A DNA stretch of 64,000 bases from Vanessa cardui (Eukaryota; Arthropoda; Insecta; Lepidoptera; Nymphalidae). Positions 41,401 to 47,940 of this stretch are shown here, in pieces (the stretch's first letter is position 1; each line of letters begins with the position of its first letter). Where the stretch lies: contig NC_061152.1 of assembly GCF_905220365.1 (NCBI RefSeq), forward strand, positions 3,089,001 to 3,153,000, read 5' to 3'. Both the position numbers and the translations under genes were made by a program. The notes under the pieces are model-generated. The model searched no databases. It worked only from the letters and a program-made list of their open reading frames with translations, and had not been told where the DNA came from.

Positions 41401-43174
41401 AAGTCCCGTCAAAATCGATCCAGCCGTTCAAGAGAATAACCGGAACAAACTGACAGACAAAAAATATAAAAAAATGTTATATTGGTATATGAACCGTCTA
41501 CCTGTTTTTTTAATATTACAAACAGACACTCCAATTTTATTATATGTATAGATTTAAAACCCTAATTTATCAAATTTACATTTAATACAAATTCTAACAT
41601 TATGTAGATATGTTTGGAAACGATGATGATGACGACGATGAAAAAAAAAAATCCCGCTGAGTTTCTTTCGCCGGTTCTTCTCAGGTCTGAGGTATTATAT
41701 TCCGAACCGGTGGTAGATTATCAACAATCAATAAGAAAGTGTAAACACTTCTATTTTGAATAAAGGTTTTTGACTTTGACTTTGACATTACTATCGTGGA
41801 CAATCAAGGGAATCTAAAGCGACGAATAGCGTCGAATGGCGCTATAGGGAGCTATTTCTATTGGTTGTGTCAATTGGCGGTAATCTGTTTATCGAACTAT
41901 ACCTAACTATACTATCTTAAATGATTATTTAATGTTATTCGTTTCCAGTAATCAAGAACGTCAACCAAATAGGACGTAAATTTTTAATGGACCTTTTTTT
42001 ATAGAACCTTCATAGTACATACTTTTAATTCGATAACGATATCATAATTACACCAATTTAGATATACAACATACAACATAGTGGATTTTTATGGTACAAA
42101 TCATTTTTATACAATTCTTATCGCAAATTTTCGTTAAATTTTAGATATTTTTTTTTTAATTACAAATTAATAGTTATACTAATATTTTAAATGGATCAGT
42201 AGTTAAAACTCTATCTTTATGGATAAATTGCAGATTCAAAAGATTTTTTGTTTTTATCTTACGATTCGTAAAGGAAAAACAGCGAACGTGTAAATTTTTG
42301 GGACTACTTGGTACAAACCACCAAGACAAAGAAAAGCTTAAATTTTATGGTATAAGTTGGCGATATATGTTCCTCCTGATGGTAAGTGGTCACCACAACC
42401 CAAAGACAATAGCCAATACGCCTTTGGAACTAAGATGTTATGTCCCTTATGCTAGTAACTGCTCACTCACTCTTCAAACCGGAACATCACAATTCTGTTT
42501 GGCAGTAGAATATCTGACGAGTGCTACCCAAATAGGTTCGCACAAAGCCCTAAAATGATCAGACACACCAAATTAAGCAAAGAATTTACCTGTCTGTAAA
42601 CATCTGCCGTTTCCTGTCCGTATGGGTGGACTGAAGTACTAAAATCTGCCGCCCGATTCCTAATCGGCCCCCTCGACACCAGAACAGTCTGCAACTTCCT
42701 CTTCCTCTTGTCATCTTCTTTAACTTTCTTATCGGGATCGACTTTTAAATTCTTCAACGAATCAATCAGCTTCAGTTCATCCCTTTCATCCTCTGAATCG
42801 TTCGCTATTGAGAATTTGTCCGCGTATCCGCTGTCTTCAGACGAATGTGAGTCTATCCTAGCAGATCTGTTGTCGTCTTCAATGATTTTGTAGGAGAAGT
42901 TGTCGAATTCGTTTTCTTCTTCTTTTATCTCATCTTTCTTCTCTATTTCAAGTTTGTCGAATTTGTCAAGAAGAACTGATATGGATGTTGGTTTCTCTGT
43001 CTGTTTCGTGGTTGTCTCATCTTGTACTTCTCTCTTTTGCTTGAGCTTCTCTTTCTTCTGTTTGTCTTTCTGGAACAGGGCCTGGAAGGGTTTCTTTAGA
43101 AGATTCTTTATTGATTTCTTGTCTTCAGCCATTGGTAGATGCGGTTGGGGGTTCGACACCTTAGGACTTCCCAT
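23381..43174 (-). CDS. Ankyrin-repeat protein, IkB / nuclear-IkB-like, eight coding exons, 714 aa
   Basis: Probable regulator of NF-kB-type factors, by analogy with IkB-zeta/Bcl-3-like proteins; this role is inferred. Coding exons, 5' to 3': 43174-42590, 38295-37472, 36978-36854, 30609-30476, 26908-26773, 26013-25907, 24322-24189, 23480-23381. All borders are GT/AG with continuous phase. Residues 1-470 are charged and Ser-rich without domain: a basic patch KKSIKNLLKKPF (19-30), an EDSGYADKFS segment (113-122) recalling the IkB DSGxxS degron with Asp at the last position, and a Pro/Ser-rich middle. Residues about 513-714 hold ankyrin units: DALGDSLVTACARAG (558-572), NTDGYTALHVCCGEH (599-613), DIKGGDTPLHLAVNSAN (638-654), then a closing NPLEYARSAMK helix. 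Only about three units are clear, fewer than in Cactus. Another phase 0 exon could hide in the 4.3-kb first intron. Confidence 0.8.
23989..24164 (-). mobile_element. SINE-C (tRNA-derived), with internal deletion
   Basis: Reverse copy, ACAACATCACATTACTCTGA to ACACCACTCGACCACGAAGG. The box B region present in other copies is deleted. It ends 24 nt from the exon 7 donor. Confidence 0.82.
24189..24322 (-). CDS. Ankyrin gene coding exon 7
   Basis: Residues 638-682 (DIKGGDTPLHLAVNSANCDL...LAHVQNR). Acceptor ATTACAG, donor CGAAG|GTAAGG in phase 2. The GDTPLHLAV core is a textbook ankyrin turn-helix. Confidence 0.92.
24378..24635 (+). mobile_element. SINE-B
   Basis: Copy in ankyrin-gene intron 6, opposite to the gene's direction; it runs from ACTTGGTGGTATGGGTTTGT to CATCAGGTAGCATAAAAAAA. 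Confidence 0.8.
25020..25880. repeat. Minisatellite, seven units of about 111-133 bp with embedded (TG)n
   Basis: Each unit holds GCTTGAGACCTACTAGTATT, a CTTCAACTTCAAAGACCT block, CATCCAACGTCTGTTCTAC and a TATGTCG end, joined by TG/TGCG tracts of variable length. CGCTTGAGACC recurs near 25047, 25161, 25294, 25426, 25557, 25668 and 25786. Units 2-4 are almost identical, pointing to recent expansion. The array lies in ankyrin-gene intron 6 and ends just downstream of the exon 6 donor. Long ORFs across it are by-products of the repeats. Confidence 0.95.
25907..26013 (-). CDS. Ankyrin gene coding exon 6
   Basis: Residues 602-637 (GYTALHVCCGEHSARAPRAH...AAADLWRG). Acceptor TGTGTCAG, donor GGG|GTGAGT in phase 0. 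Strongly GC-rich, unlike exons 1 and 2. Confidence 0.9.
26215..26487 (-). mobile_element. SINE-A
   Basis: Reverse copy in intron 5, CAGTCTGTAAATATCCCACT to TTTCTAACCACTGTCATATC; same direction as the gene. Confidence 0.85.
26530..26724 (-). mobile_element. Hel-2 fragment
   Basis: Reverse piece from AAATCGGTCCGGCCGTTCCA to CAGACACTCCAATTTTATTA. It ends 48 nt from the exon 5 donor. Confidence 0.75.
26773..26908 (-). CDS. Ankyrin gene coding exon 5
   Basis: Residues 557-602 (VDALGDSLVTACARAG...NVHQANTDG). Acceptor TTTTCCAG, donor GATG|GTCAGT in phase 1. GC-rich; the DALGDSLVTA core starts the clear ankyrin units. Confidence 0.92.
27029..27300 (+). mobile_element. SINE-A
   Basis: Forward copy with box A (GAGATGGCCCAGTGGTTAGA) and a degenerate box B (GCGGGTTAACATCC), ending ACAGGCTGTTTTTGTTGTTG. 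Confidence 0.88.
27533..27623 (-). mobile_element. SINE-A head fragment
   Basis: Only the tRNA-like part remains: ATTTGAACCCGCAATCACCG and CTAACCACTGACCCATCTCG. Confidence 0.75.
27660..27920 (+). mobile_element. SINE-B
   Basis: Well-preserved copy from ACTTGGAGGTAGGTACCACC to ATGCTCGTCCGCC and an A-rich end. Confidence 0.88.
28235..28530 (+). repeat. Repeat E, longest copy
   Basis: Shares ACACTATTTTAAAACAAATA and ACTACTTAAAAGTCGATTTA with copies at 54935-55175 (inverted) and 59695-59880. It ends in the TACAGACGAATTGATAACCT block and AGGAGGAGG complement seen widely in Lepidoptera. Confidence 0.75.
29048..29261 (-). mobile_element. SINE-A with internal deletion
   Basis: Reverse copy in which the middle (GAGGAGAAGGTTTGG region) is deleted; both the tail and the tRNA-like head are present. 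Confidence 0.82.
29425..29790 (+). repeat. Repeat D
   Basis: Runs from AAATAAACTTTATTCAAGTA through the CCGAGAAGAACCGGCAAGAA block to a TTACGAAACGGCAAAGATAA region. Probably the 3' part of a retrotransposon; no coding sequence is left. Confidence 0.7.
30176..30452 (-). mobile_element. SINE-B
   Basis: Reverse copy starting TTTGGCGGACGAGCATATAG. It ends 23 nt from the donor of ankyrin exon 4, in the same direction as the gene. Confidence 0.87.
30476..30609 (-). CDS. Ankyrin gene coding exon 4
   Basis: Residues 512-556 (GLSLLKSAVLRCYTRPLLTR...NDFVFSE). Acceptor TTTTCCAG, donor GAG|GTGAGC in phase 0. Helical, a likely lead-in to the ankyrin fold rather than a canonical repeat. Confidence 0.88.
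30668..30888 (+). mobile_element. SINE-C (tRNA-derived)
   Basis: Full-length forward copy: box A CATGGTCGAGTGGTGTGTAC, box B-like GGTCCCGGGTTCGTACGG, ending GTGATGTTGTCTCAT. Confidence 0.85.
30932..31273. mobile_element. MITE-2, about 340 bp with TIRs
   Basis: Left end TACAGTCGGGGTAAGAAAAG and the reverse complement of the right end, TACATTCCGAGTAAGAAAAC, agree at 23 of 28 positions over the full terminus. Related sequence at 52148-52310 shares GGTTCGTCACCTTAAGATCT. Non-coding. Confidence 0.72.
31300..31378 (-). mobile_element. SINE-A tail fragment
   Basis: Reverse 3' end only: GTGAACTTCCCACTGCTGGG to a degraded TAGGGGCATATTCTACATCG. Confidence 0.65.
31458..31735 (-). mobile_element. SINE-A
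   Basis: Reverse copy; the box B region is shortened (TTAAGAACCCGCAATCATCG). Confidence 0.85.
31985..32700. mobile_element. Cluster of Hel-1 copies, one reversed and two forward
   Basis: A reversed piece (about 31985-32130) is followed by forward copies at about 32160-32435 and 32440-32700. Each has AAAACAAAGTCGC, a GCAACGGATTTTGATGCGGT-like block and a CGAAG-CGGG tail. Confidence 0.72.
32973..33262 (+). mobile_element. SINE-A
   Basis: Forward copy from GAGATGGCCCAGTGGTTAGA to ACAGGCTGTTACTTTACTTT; the tail has TACTT repeats in place of GTT. Confidence 0.87.
33411..33757 (+). mobile_element. MITE-1, complete copy
   Basis: Bounded by TAGTACGACACAAATTAGAC and its inverse ending GTTGTGTCGTACTA. 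TA occurs on both sides, fitting a TA target duplication. About 347 bp, non-coding. Confidence 0.88.
33985..34435 (+). repeat. Repeat D and an adjoining inverted piece
   Basis: Contains CCGAGAAGAACCGGCAAGAA and the TTTACGAAACGGCAAAGTTA block, then a reverse piece (about 34315-34435) of the same family. Confidence 0.65.
34477..34697 (-). mobile_element. SINE-C
   Basis: Full-length reverse copy with box B complement GGGAATCGAACCCGGTACC and box A complement CACCACTCGACCACGGAGG. Confidence 0.88.
34850..35120 (-). mobile_element. SINE-A
   Basis: Reverse copy with an (AAC)n end and intact head; about 40 bp of the middle are missing after AATGCGGG. Confidence 0.87.
35200..35325 (-). mobile_element. 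Hel-1 fragment
   Basis: Reverse piece, AACCTTCCTCTTGAATGGCT to GCGACTTTGTTTTATATTAT. Confidence 0.65.
35520..35703 (-). mobile_element. SINE-A head and middle
   Basis: Reverse copy with CCTCACGATGTTTTCCTTCA and the box A complement ending CACTTGGGGCATTTCGGCTC. It carries an insertion in box B. Confidence 0.75.
35722..35975 (-). mobile_element. SINE-B
   Basis: Reverse copy from GGAATAGGTTGGCGGACGAG to AGAGCCCTACCACCAAG. Confidence 0.87.
36110..36372 (+). mobile_element. Hel-2 copy
   Basis: Nearly complete, AAATTGGAGTATCTGTACGT to AAGGTCGCGGGCACAGTTAG; it ends where the retrotransposon remnant begins. Confidence 0.75.
36385..36842 (+). pseudogene. Jockey-like non-LTR retrotransposon, C-terminal end and 3' tail
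   Basis: An open frame reads RFLRHFLPRTTTLWNQLSPA, then VFPNRYDMGTFKKRAYSSL and GRHRT before stop. This is the pattern ending many insect Jockey-like reverse transcriptases (F-PR-S-LWN-LP--VFP--YN---FK-R). The non-coding tail (ATGGGTGGTAATCACTTTCC, GCTCGTTTGCC) leads to a (TAA)n end. Everything 5' is lost. Antisense to the ankyrin gene; the tail ends about 12 nt from the exon 3 donor. Confidence 0.82.
36854..36978 (-). CDS. Ankyrin gene coding exon 3
   Basis: Residues 470-512 (VLHYVLLNLSNDKDVDLNMS...PSLFVGDF). Acceptor CTTCTTCCAG, donor TTTTG|GTGAGT in phase 1. Helical, no named domain. Confidence 0.87.
37472..38295 (-). CDS. Ankyrin gene coding exon 2
   Basis: Residues 196-470, continuous from INQINKQTFSGGQVIVNANV. 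It includes an acidic helical part (VDRWQIAQEFITESS, DDILAEFIEQDDQN), a Ser/Pro-rich low-complexity part (SPMSDSHSSFNP, SPETSSPMSNSDYE) and a basic end. Acceptor TCAATTTTCAG, donor ACGG|GTGAAT in phase 2. No recognised domain; transactivation or binding-partner use is possible but not shown. Confidence 0.88.
38296..38617. other. Intron 1 sequence of the ankyrin gene, no feature seen
   Basis: Overlapping antisense ORFs extend out of exon 2 here, but I find no independent support for them. Confidence 0.4.
38618..38745 (+). mobile_element. Degenerate SINE-B
   Basis: Order of blocks is kept (ATTATCTACCGCCAAAAAGC, GTAACTAAAGCTACATGGTA, CTAAGGTTGGTG), but identity is low and both ends are gone. 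Confidence 0.5.
38918..38938. repeat. Short GC-rich hairpin
   Basis: GGAGTGGC and GCCACTCC separated by TTC, close to a GC-rich block (38857-38890) in otherwise AT-rich sequence. Could be a transposon end; not assigned. Confidence 0.5.
39250..39662 (+). pseudogene. Non-LTR reverse transcriptase, C-terminal end
   Basis: Open frame NVTSFITRRHNIDLIVLHEI, then LLYKLQINVPSRLPRLKAYI and FQSNLGHNAAVPRLCRQYN, to TAG at 39660. This is the closing region of Jockey/R1-like reverse transcriptases (RR--DL--LHKI-HG, VP-RLPR, T---GHNAP---C--YN). No upstream domain remains. It abuts Repeat G. Confidence 0.8.
39666..39930 (-). repeat. Repeat G, copy 2
   Basis: Inverse of 17334-17576, from CGCGCCGGGGACCGTTTATT to CTGTTTACTAGAACATCATT. 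Because it directly follows a reverse transcriptase end, this repeat may derive from a retrotransposon 3' UTR. Confidence 0.75.
40350..40542 (-). mobile_element. SINE-A with internal deletion
   Basis: Reverse copy with CAACGACAACAACAGCCTGT and the box A complement CTAACCACTGGGACATCTCG; box B is deleted. Confidence 0.8.
40580..40655 (+). mobile_element. SINE-C 3' fragment
   Basis: ACTTCTGATTTTCCAACGCA to TACATTGGGATCAGAG matches the tail half of SINE-C. Confidence 0.7.
40795..41030 (+). pseudogene. Second Jockey-like retrotransposon 3' end
   Basis: Parallels 36590-36842: degraded coding end (RIDTIREPSRKERTR) and tail CCATGGGCGGTGGTAATCAC, TTTCCATCAGGTGAGCC, CTGCTCGTTTACCCC. Frames are shifted between blocks, so non-functional. 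Confidence 0.75.
41300..41560 (-). mobile_element. Hel-2 copy
   Basis: Reverse copy starting AACTAGCTGTGCCCGCGACA and ending CAGACACTCCAATTTTATTA. Confidence 0.78.
41655..41790 (-). repeat. Repeat D fragment
   Basis: Reverse end piece with GCCGGTTCTTCTCAGGTC, CCGAACCGGTGGTAGA and a TTTTTGACTTTGACTTTGAC end. Confidence 0.65.
41810..41893 (-). mobile_element. MITE-1 internal fragment
   Basis: GCGACGAATAGCGTCGAATG to TATTGGTTGTGTCAATTGGC matches the internal block of MITE-1 in reverse. Confidence 0.7.
42346..42553 (-). mobile_element. SINE-B, degraded
   Basis: Reverse copy, CCTGATGGTAAGTGGTCACC to TAGGTTCGCACAAAGCCCTA; it ends 36 nt from the exon 1 donor of the ankyrin gene. Confidence 0.8.
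42590..43174 (-). CDS. Ankyrin gene coding exon 1
   Basis: Residues 1-195, ATG at 43174, donor ACAG|GTAAAT in phase 0. Highly charged: Lys-rich 19-50 (KKPFQALFQKDKQKKEKLKQ), acidic 77-132 and a basic DDKRKRKL (154-161) that could be a nuclear signal. The first ATG of the exon opens an eight-codon uORF instead. Confidence 0.88.
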
Positions 43175-43186
43175 AATTGTTTCAGT

Positions 43187-43213
43187 CTATAACGCTTCTA
43201 AGTTTTCTGGCAT
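43187..43213 (-). other. Eight-codon upstream ORF
   Basis: Directly at the 5' end of the exon, after acceptor TGTTTCAG, ATG opens MPENLEAL then TAG, ending 12 nt before the main ATG. It could lower translation of the main frame. A non-coding exon must lie further upstream. Confidence 0.6.
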
Positions 43214-43344
43214 CTGAAACAATTGAAATTTGTCAATTAATACTTTGAAGGTTAAAGAAAACAGGTTCTATATGTGTTACGAAATTTAAACTTGACAACT
43301 GAAGTTTGTTTATACTAATGAAACAAAAACGAAAATTAAGGAAA

Positions 43345-43754
43345 GGAACCCAGTAAAAGTTGATTTTTTTTAATTTCTAGTACATATTTGCCGAAAAATA
43401 TCATATTAAAAATTCCATATTTAAATAGCGCGCTTTTTGCGCGCTATTTAAATATGCTACTTGGACAATATGGCGCTGCAATGGGGTTGGTGACGTCACT
43501 TTGCTGTATTTTAATCTGTGGTACATATAGTAGAAAAGCAAGGTTTACAAGAAAGTGACTTCATCATTAGCCCGGTCAATCAGGAGCGTTTTGTGTCACG
43601 TGACAAACGCTTGAAAATTTGCATTTTTATTTATTGATTTTTGAATAAATTAAGTATTATTTTCAAGTTTCGTTAGCAAATAACCATTTTTAAACTCATA
43701 ATATACACTGATTACAGTAATTCACAATTTATTTTTCGCATTGTCAAATAGCCT
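43345..43754 (-). repeat. Repeat F, copy 2
   Basis: Inverse of 5920-6308. GTGACGTCAC and GTCACGTGACAAACG are conserved. It differs by a palindrome at 43416-43456. Confidence 0.8.
43416..43456. repeat. Perfect palindrome, 18-bp arms, T5 loop
   Basis: CATATTTAAATAGCGCGC and its exact complement flank TTTTT. It lies inside Repeat F about 200 nt upstream of the ankyrin gene's first coding exon. Confidence 0.95.
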
Positions 43755-43804
43755 AGTCTGAGAAAGGTACTGTAAGAAACTCGAAACTCACTGCAGAATT
43801 CACG

Positions 43805-44060
43805 ATATTTCATATCAATAAAATTTGAGTGTCTATTTGTAATATTAAGATAGCCCTTTTTGACTCACTGAAAAAATCATTTTTACATTTTGTGTCTATC
43901 TGTCTGCTGTATCCGGCTTATCTCTGGAACGACTGGACCGATTTTGACGGGACTTTCACTGGCAGATAACTGATATAATAAGGAGTAACTTAGGCTACAA
44001 TAATATATGTTTTTCTGTTAAATTCAAACGCGTACAAGGTTGCGGGCACAGCTTGTCTAA
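43805..44060 (+). mobile_element. Hel-2 copy
   Basis: Complete-looking: AAAATTTGAGTGTCTATTTG to AGGTTGCGGGCACAGCTTGT. Confidence 0.78.
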
Positions 44061-44359
44061 ATATAATTATGTAGGAAGCACGTTGTCGCCTTACACAGGG
44101 TCGGGCTTCGCACGGGTGGACAAAAGACTCTTTGTATGTTTTTTGTTATTATATATATTTTTTTAAACGCAGCACCACATTACCTATTTAGACTTAAAAT
44201 CAGAATTTGTTCAACGTTTTTTTTATTTAATTAACGTATTTAATCTTGAGGGAGAGAGATCTTTCTTTCTATTTCTATGTCTTATTGAATTCTTAATATA
44301 TATTGAATGGAATAGTCGATTTGAACAAATCAAAAAGTAATATATGTGTACTGGAAATA

Positions 44360-44472
44360 CATTTTTATTAACATGAGAATTAATAACATTAAATAAACAA
44401 ATATGAATTAAAACTTTACTGTATAAATCTTGACCGCGTGCAATGTGAAATAGCAAGAATGCTAGCAGCATT
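44360..44472 (-). repeat. Repeat H, copy 1
   Basis: Inverse of the insertion at 48018-48176: shares GCTGCTAGC, CGCGGTCAAGATTTATACAG and a TTAATGTTATTAATTCT block. Unknown class. Confidence 0.75.
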
Positions 44473-45109
44473 TCCCCGTTTAATCGCAATTCAGATGTAT
44501 AATTGATACAGTCTTGAAAAAATTTTTAATTTATTTGGATTGATTTAAACAGAGGTATGAGTAACATGGACTAACTTCGTTCGGTATTTCTATTATTTTG
44601 AAAATTTAAAGTTTTTTTTTGACATAAAGATAATAGTTGGACATATAGTATTGTGGAGTTTTTTGTAGATATTGATATGTTCTTTAATATTCTAGAACAT
44701 AATGTCAGAGTTATTTTTTGTTACACATTGTATAACTGTAATTTATTAGAAAAAAATAGTTAATAATATGTCGATTGACTATTTTTAGATTATGTTGTAA
44801 TGTAATATTTTAATTGTTCACGATTAATACTGGCCGATTGTCTGATACTGGCCGGTAGGAAAGAAAGTGCCATTTATTATTAATTTGGGAAAAATGAGAA
44901 TGAGAGGCTAAATTTAGATATAAAATACGGGATGTATTGTAAAACATGCATTCGTGGATAAAATGAATGTGAAAATAGTGCTAATAAATGAATCCGGAAG
45001 AATATCCTTGTTTAAAACACAATATGGTCACGATTCTATCCTAAAAATAATTTTATTCCATAAGACGAAAGACGTTTTATGGAACTTTGTTACACCTTGG
45101 ATTACGTTA
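44473..45109. other. Stretch with no recognisable gene
   Basis: AT-rich, short ORFs only, no shared repeat identified. Confidence 0.5.
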
Positions 45110-45220
45110 CTACAACAACAACAAAAACAGCCTGTAAATTTCCCATTGCTGGGCTAAGGCCTCCTCTGCATTTGAAGAGAAGGCTTGGAACATATTCCAC
45201 CACGCTGTTACCATGCCGCT
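45110..45220 (-). mobile_element. SINE-A tail fragment
   Basis: Reverse 3' part, ACAACAACAACAAAAACAGC to ATTCCACCACGCTGTTACCA. Confidence 0.8.
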
Positions 45221-45474
45221 TGATTACGTCATTTAAATTTAAGTATGGATCCCTATTTTTTTCTACCAATAAACATAGCCTATGTTTTTCAGGGTAAAGG
45301 TAGCTTTCCAATGGTGAAAGAAATTTTGGATACGGTTCAGTAGTTATTGAATTTGTACATTACATACACACATAAAATATACAAGTTTTTCCTCCTCATA
45401 AGAGTAGTATAGATAGATATATAATTCAATGTATTTAAACGTCTAGTACAACATATTAATTATATCTTACATAA

Positions 45475-45728
45475 TCATTACATAGTATAAAACAAAGTCG
45501 CTTACCGCTGTCTGTGCCTATGTATGCTTAGATCTTTAAAATTACGCAACGGATTTTGATGCGGTTTTTAATAGATAGAGTGATTCGAGAGGAAGGTTTT
45601 TGTATATAATACATGGACAATATAGTAAAGTAACACTGATAATAGTTATATATACATATAATAAGTTTCTAATGTGATGTCGTAAATAAACAAATTATGT
45701 AGTAGTTGACGCCGGGCGTTGCTAGTAG
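45475..45728 (+). mobile_element. Hel-1 copy
   Basis: ATTACATAGTATAAAACAAA to CGCCGGGCGTTGCTAGTAG, with the CTAGT end. Confidence 0.8.
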
Positions 45729-46074
45729 ATATAGTTACAATCCATCACATCATAATGTTAACATCTTACATAACATATAATACAATTACCATCATAAACA
45801 ATATATATATATATATATATGTTACATAGACGCGATAGTGTGGGAACTCCATATTGTAGATTCACGCGGAAATATTGAGCAGAATGATCTTTTGTCTTTG
45901 CTTTTCTTTTTTTTCCGTAAATAACATTCATTCTGTAAGATTATGTAATGAGTTATAATCGACTTTTTAATATTAAGATTAACATATGATAATGTAAAAC
46001 AAATTCGCTTCCCCTTAGTTTGAATTAATTAAACTACGAAAGAAATTTTAATTTGATTTTCATCAATACACAGA

Positions 46075-46320
46075 GCTATTCACGAGCAAGGTCTAACTTG
46101 CTGTGCCCACGAATTCGAGCAAGTTTCAATTTAGTTAAATAATTATTGCTGTAGCTTGAGTTACTCCATATTACATCAGTTTCTGCCAGTGAAAGTCCTA
46201 TCAAAATCGGTTCAGCCGTTCTATAGATACGCCGAAACAATCAGACAGACCTAATAATAGCGAACCGAAAAACAACCTTTTTGTTAAAATCCAACGCACG
46301 TGCCGTCGCCGGCTAGTATA
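46075..46320 (-). mobile_element. Hel-2 fragment, degenerate
   Basis: Reverse blocks TGCTGTGCCCACGAATTCGA, CAGTGAAAGTCCTATCAAAA and CGGTTCAGCCGTTC, with divergent ends. Confidence 0.55.
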
Positions 46321-46394
46321 TAATAAAATACATAACTTCTCTGAAACTATTTTGGTATAACTTTACAAAATACTCTCGTATATTTATATACACT

Positions 46395-46545
46395 GACTCA
46401 GAATCAACATCAAAACACACTTTATTCGAAAAGGCTTTTACAAGCACTTTTGAATCGTCATTTAACAACTATATTCAGTGAAGCTACCACCGGTTGCGAA
46501 AGTAGAGTCTAGCGAGAAGAACCGGGTAGAAATATATTTTTAAAC
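46395..46545 (+). repeat. Repeat D 5' part
   Basis: AAGGCTTTTACAAGCACTTT to AGCGAGAAGAACCGGGTAGA; truncated at the right. Confidence 0.65.
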
Positions 46546-46619
46546 CGGTATATATATCATACTAGTTGTGGCATGTGGCTTCGCTCGCCTTTATCGACAA
46601 ATTAGGTATAATAATTTGA

Positions 46620-46800
46620 CGACCTCCGTGGTCGAGTGGTGTGTACACCAGTTTTCATGGGTACGCCACTCCGAGGTACCGGGTTCGTACCGCCGAGTCG
46701 ATGTAGATTACCATTAGTTTTGTGTGTTTTAGCTACTTTAACACAAGTGCTTCAGCTACTTACATTGGGATCAGAGTAATGTATGTGATGTTGTCTCATA
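46620..46800 (+). mobile_element. SINE-C with internal deletion
   Basis: GACCTCCGTGGTCGAGTGGT to GTATGTGATGTTGTCTCAT; part of the middle is missing. Confidence 0.83.
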
Positions 46801-47037
46801 TTATAATAAAGTACTCTATATCCTTCCTTAGAGTTCAAATAATCTTCATACAAAATGTCATCAAATTCGGTTAAGTAATTAAGTGCAACAGAAAGTTTTT
46901 TAGTTACTTTCGCATTTATTATATTAGTAAAGCTAATTTCTATTACAGACAAACCGTATCAAATCCGTTGATTGACAAGAAAGCGACTTAGTTATCTTCT
47001 ATTTATAGATTTTAAATAAAGATGAGTTATAATAGCC

Positions 47038-47203
47038 GTAATACGAAACATTAACTATACCTTACATCGTCAATGCGCCATCAACCTTGGGAACTAAGAT
47101 GTCATGTCCCTTATGCCTGTAACACTCACTCACCCTTCAAACCGGAACAACACCAAGTACTGTTGTTTGGTAGAATATCTGATGAGTGGGTACTACCCAG
47201 ACT
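47038..47203 (-). mobile_element. SINE-B, 3' end missing
   Basis: Reverse copy, TTACATCGTCAATGCGCCAT to TGAGTGGGTACTACCCAGAC. Confidence 0.8.
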
Positions 47204-47241
47204 TACCGTGACAATGACAATTAGTTAGTGGAATTAACCCC

Positions 47242-47417
47242 CTTAAGAAACGCTTTACGGGTTTCCCCCACGTGTTGGAAAGTGGGGGGTGGTATTCCCT
47301 GGTTTCCTGGACGCAGAGTGCGCCCAGGTCCACCGGGTTTACCCCCTAAAAGCAGCGGTATCTTCATCGTCTCTCGGCGGGCGCCAGGGGATCGCTTACG
47401 CATGCTACCGTGAGAAA
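47242..47417 (+). mobile_element. Short retroposon with 17-bp TSD, no A tail
   Basis: Flanked by the exact direct repeat TTAGTGGAATTAACCCC (47225-47241 and 47418-47434). Same family as 6644-6782, slightly longer at its 5' side; both end in TACCGTG plus one to four bases. No poly(A) or simple tail, unusual for a retroposon. Confidence 0.88.
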
Positions 47418-47639
47418 TTAGTGGAATTAACCCCTGTTAAACTTCAGCGCAAGCCAAGGTTGTTTATAATTAAATATTCTTCGAATATGTCTATAATTGA
47501 ATATAATGGCGCGCACACATTCGTCGTTTGTTATTTGTTTTATTTAATATTGAAAAGAGTAATTACTGAGTTTCTTGTTCTTCTCGGCAGAATCTACATT
47601 CCTAACCGGTGGTACCTATTATATTGTCCATGTGTTATA

Positions 47640-47785
47640 TACAAAAACCTTCCTCTCGAATCAATCTTTAATCAATCTATCTATTAAAAGAAAGCGCATC
47701 AAAATCCGTTGCGTAATTTCAAAGATCTAAGCATACATAGGGACAGACAGCGGTAAGCGACTTTGTTTTATACTGTGTAATGAGT
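47640..47785 (-). mobile_element. Hel-1 fragment
   Basis: Reverse piece, AAAAACCTTCCTCTCGAATC to AAGCGACTTTGTTTTATACT. Confidence 0.75.
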
Positions 47786-47940
47786 TTAGATATAGATATA
47801 TGTCTCCATTTCTTAAAAGACCCAAAAAAACCATTAAATTTCACAAATAATCTACACGATGCTTTATGTTGATTCAGTGCCAAATATCAGACGAAAAGTA
47901 CGCGATAAAATCGTTAAGAAATTCAGCGAAAATGTATATA

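Noticed and set aside
47289..47687. 132-codon ORF
   Set aside because: It crosses the short retroposon and a Hel-1 fragment and matches no protein pattern.
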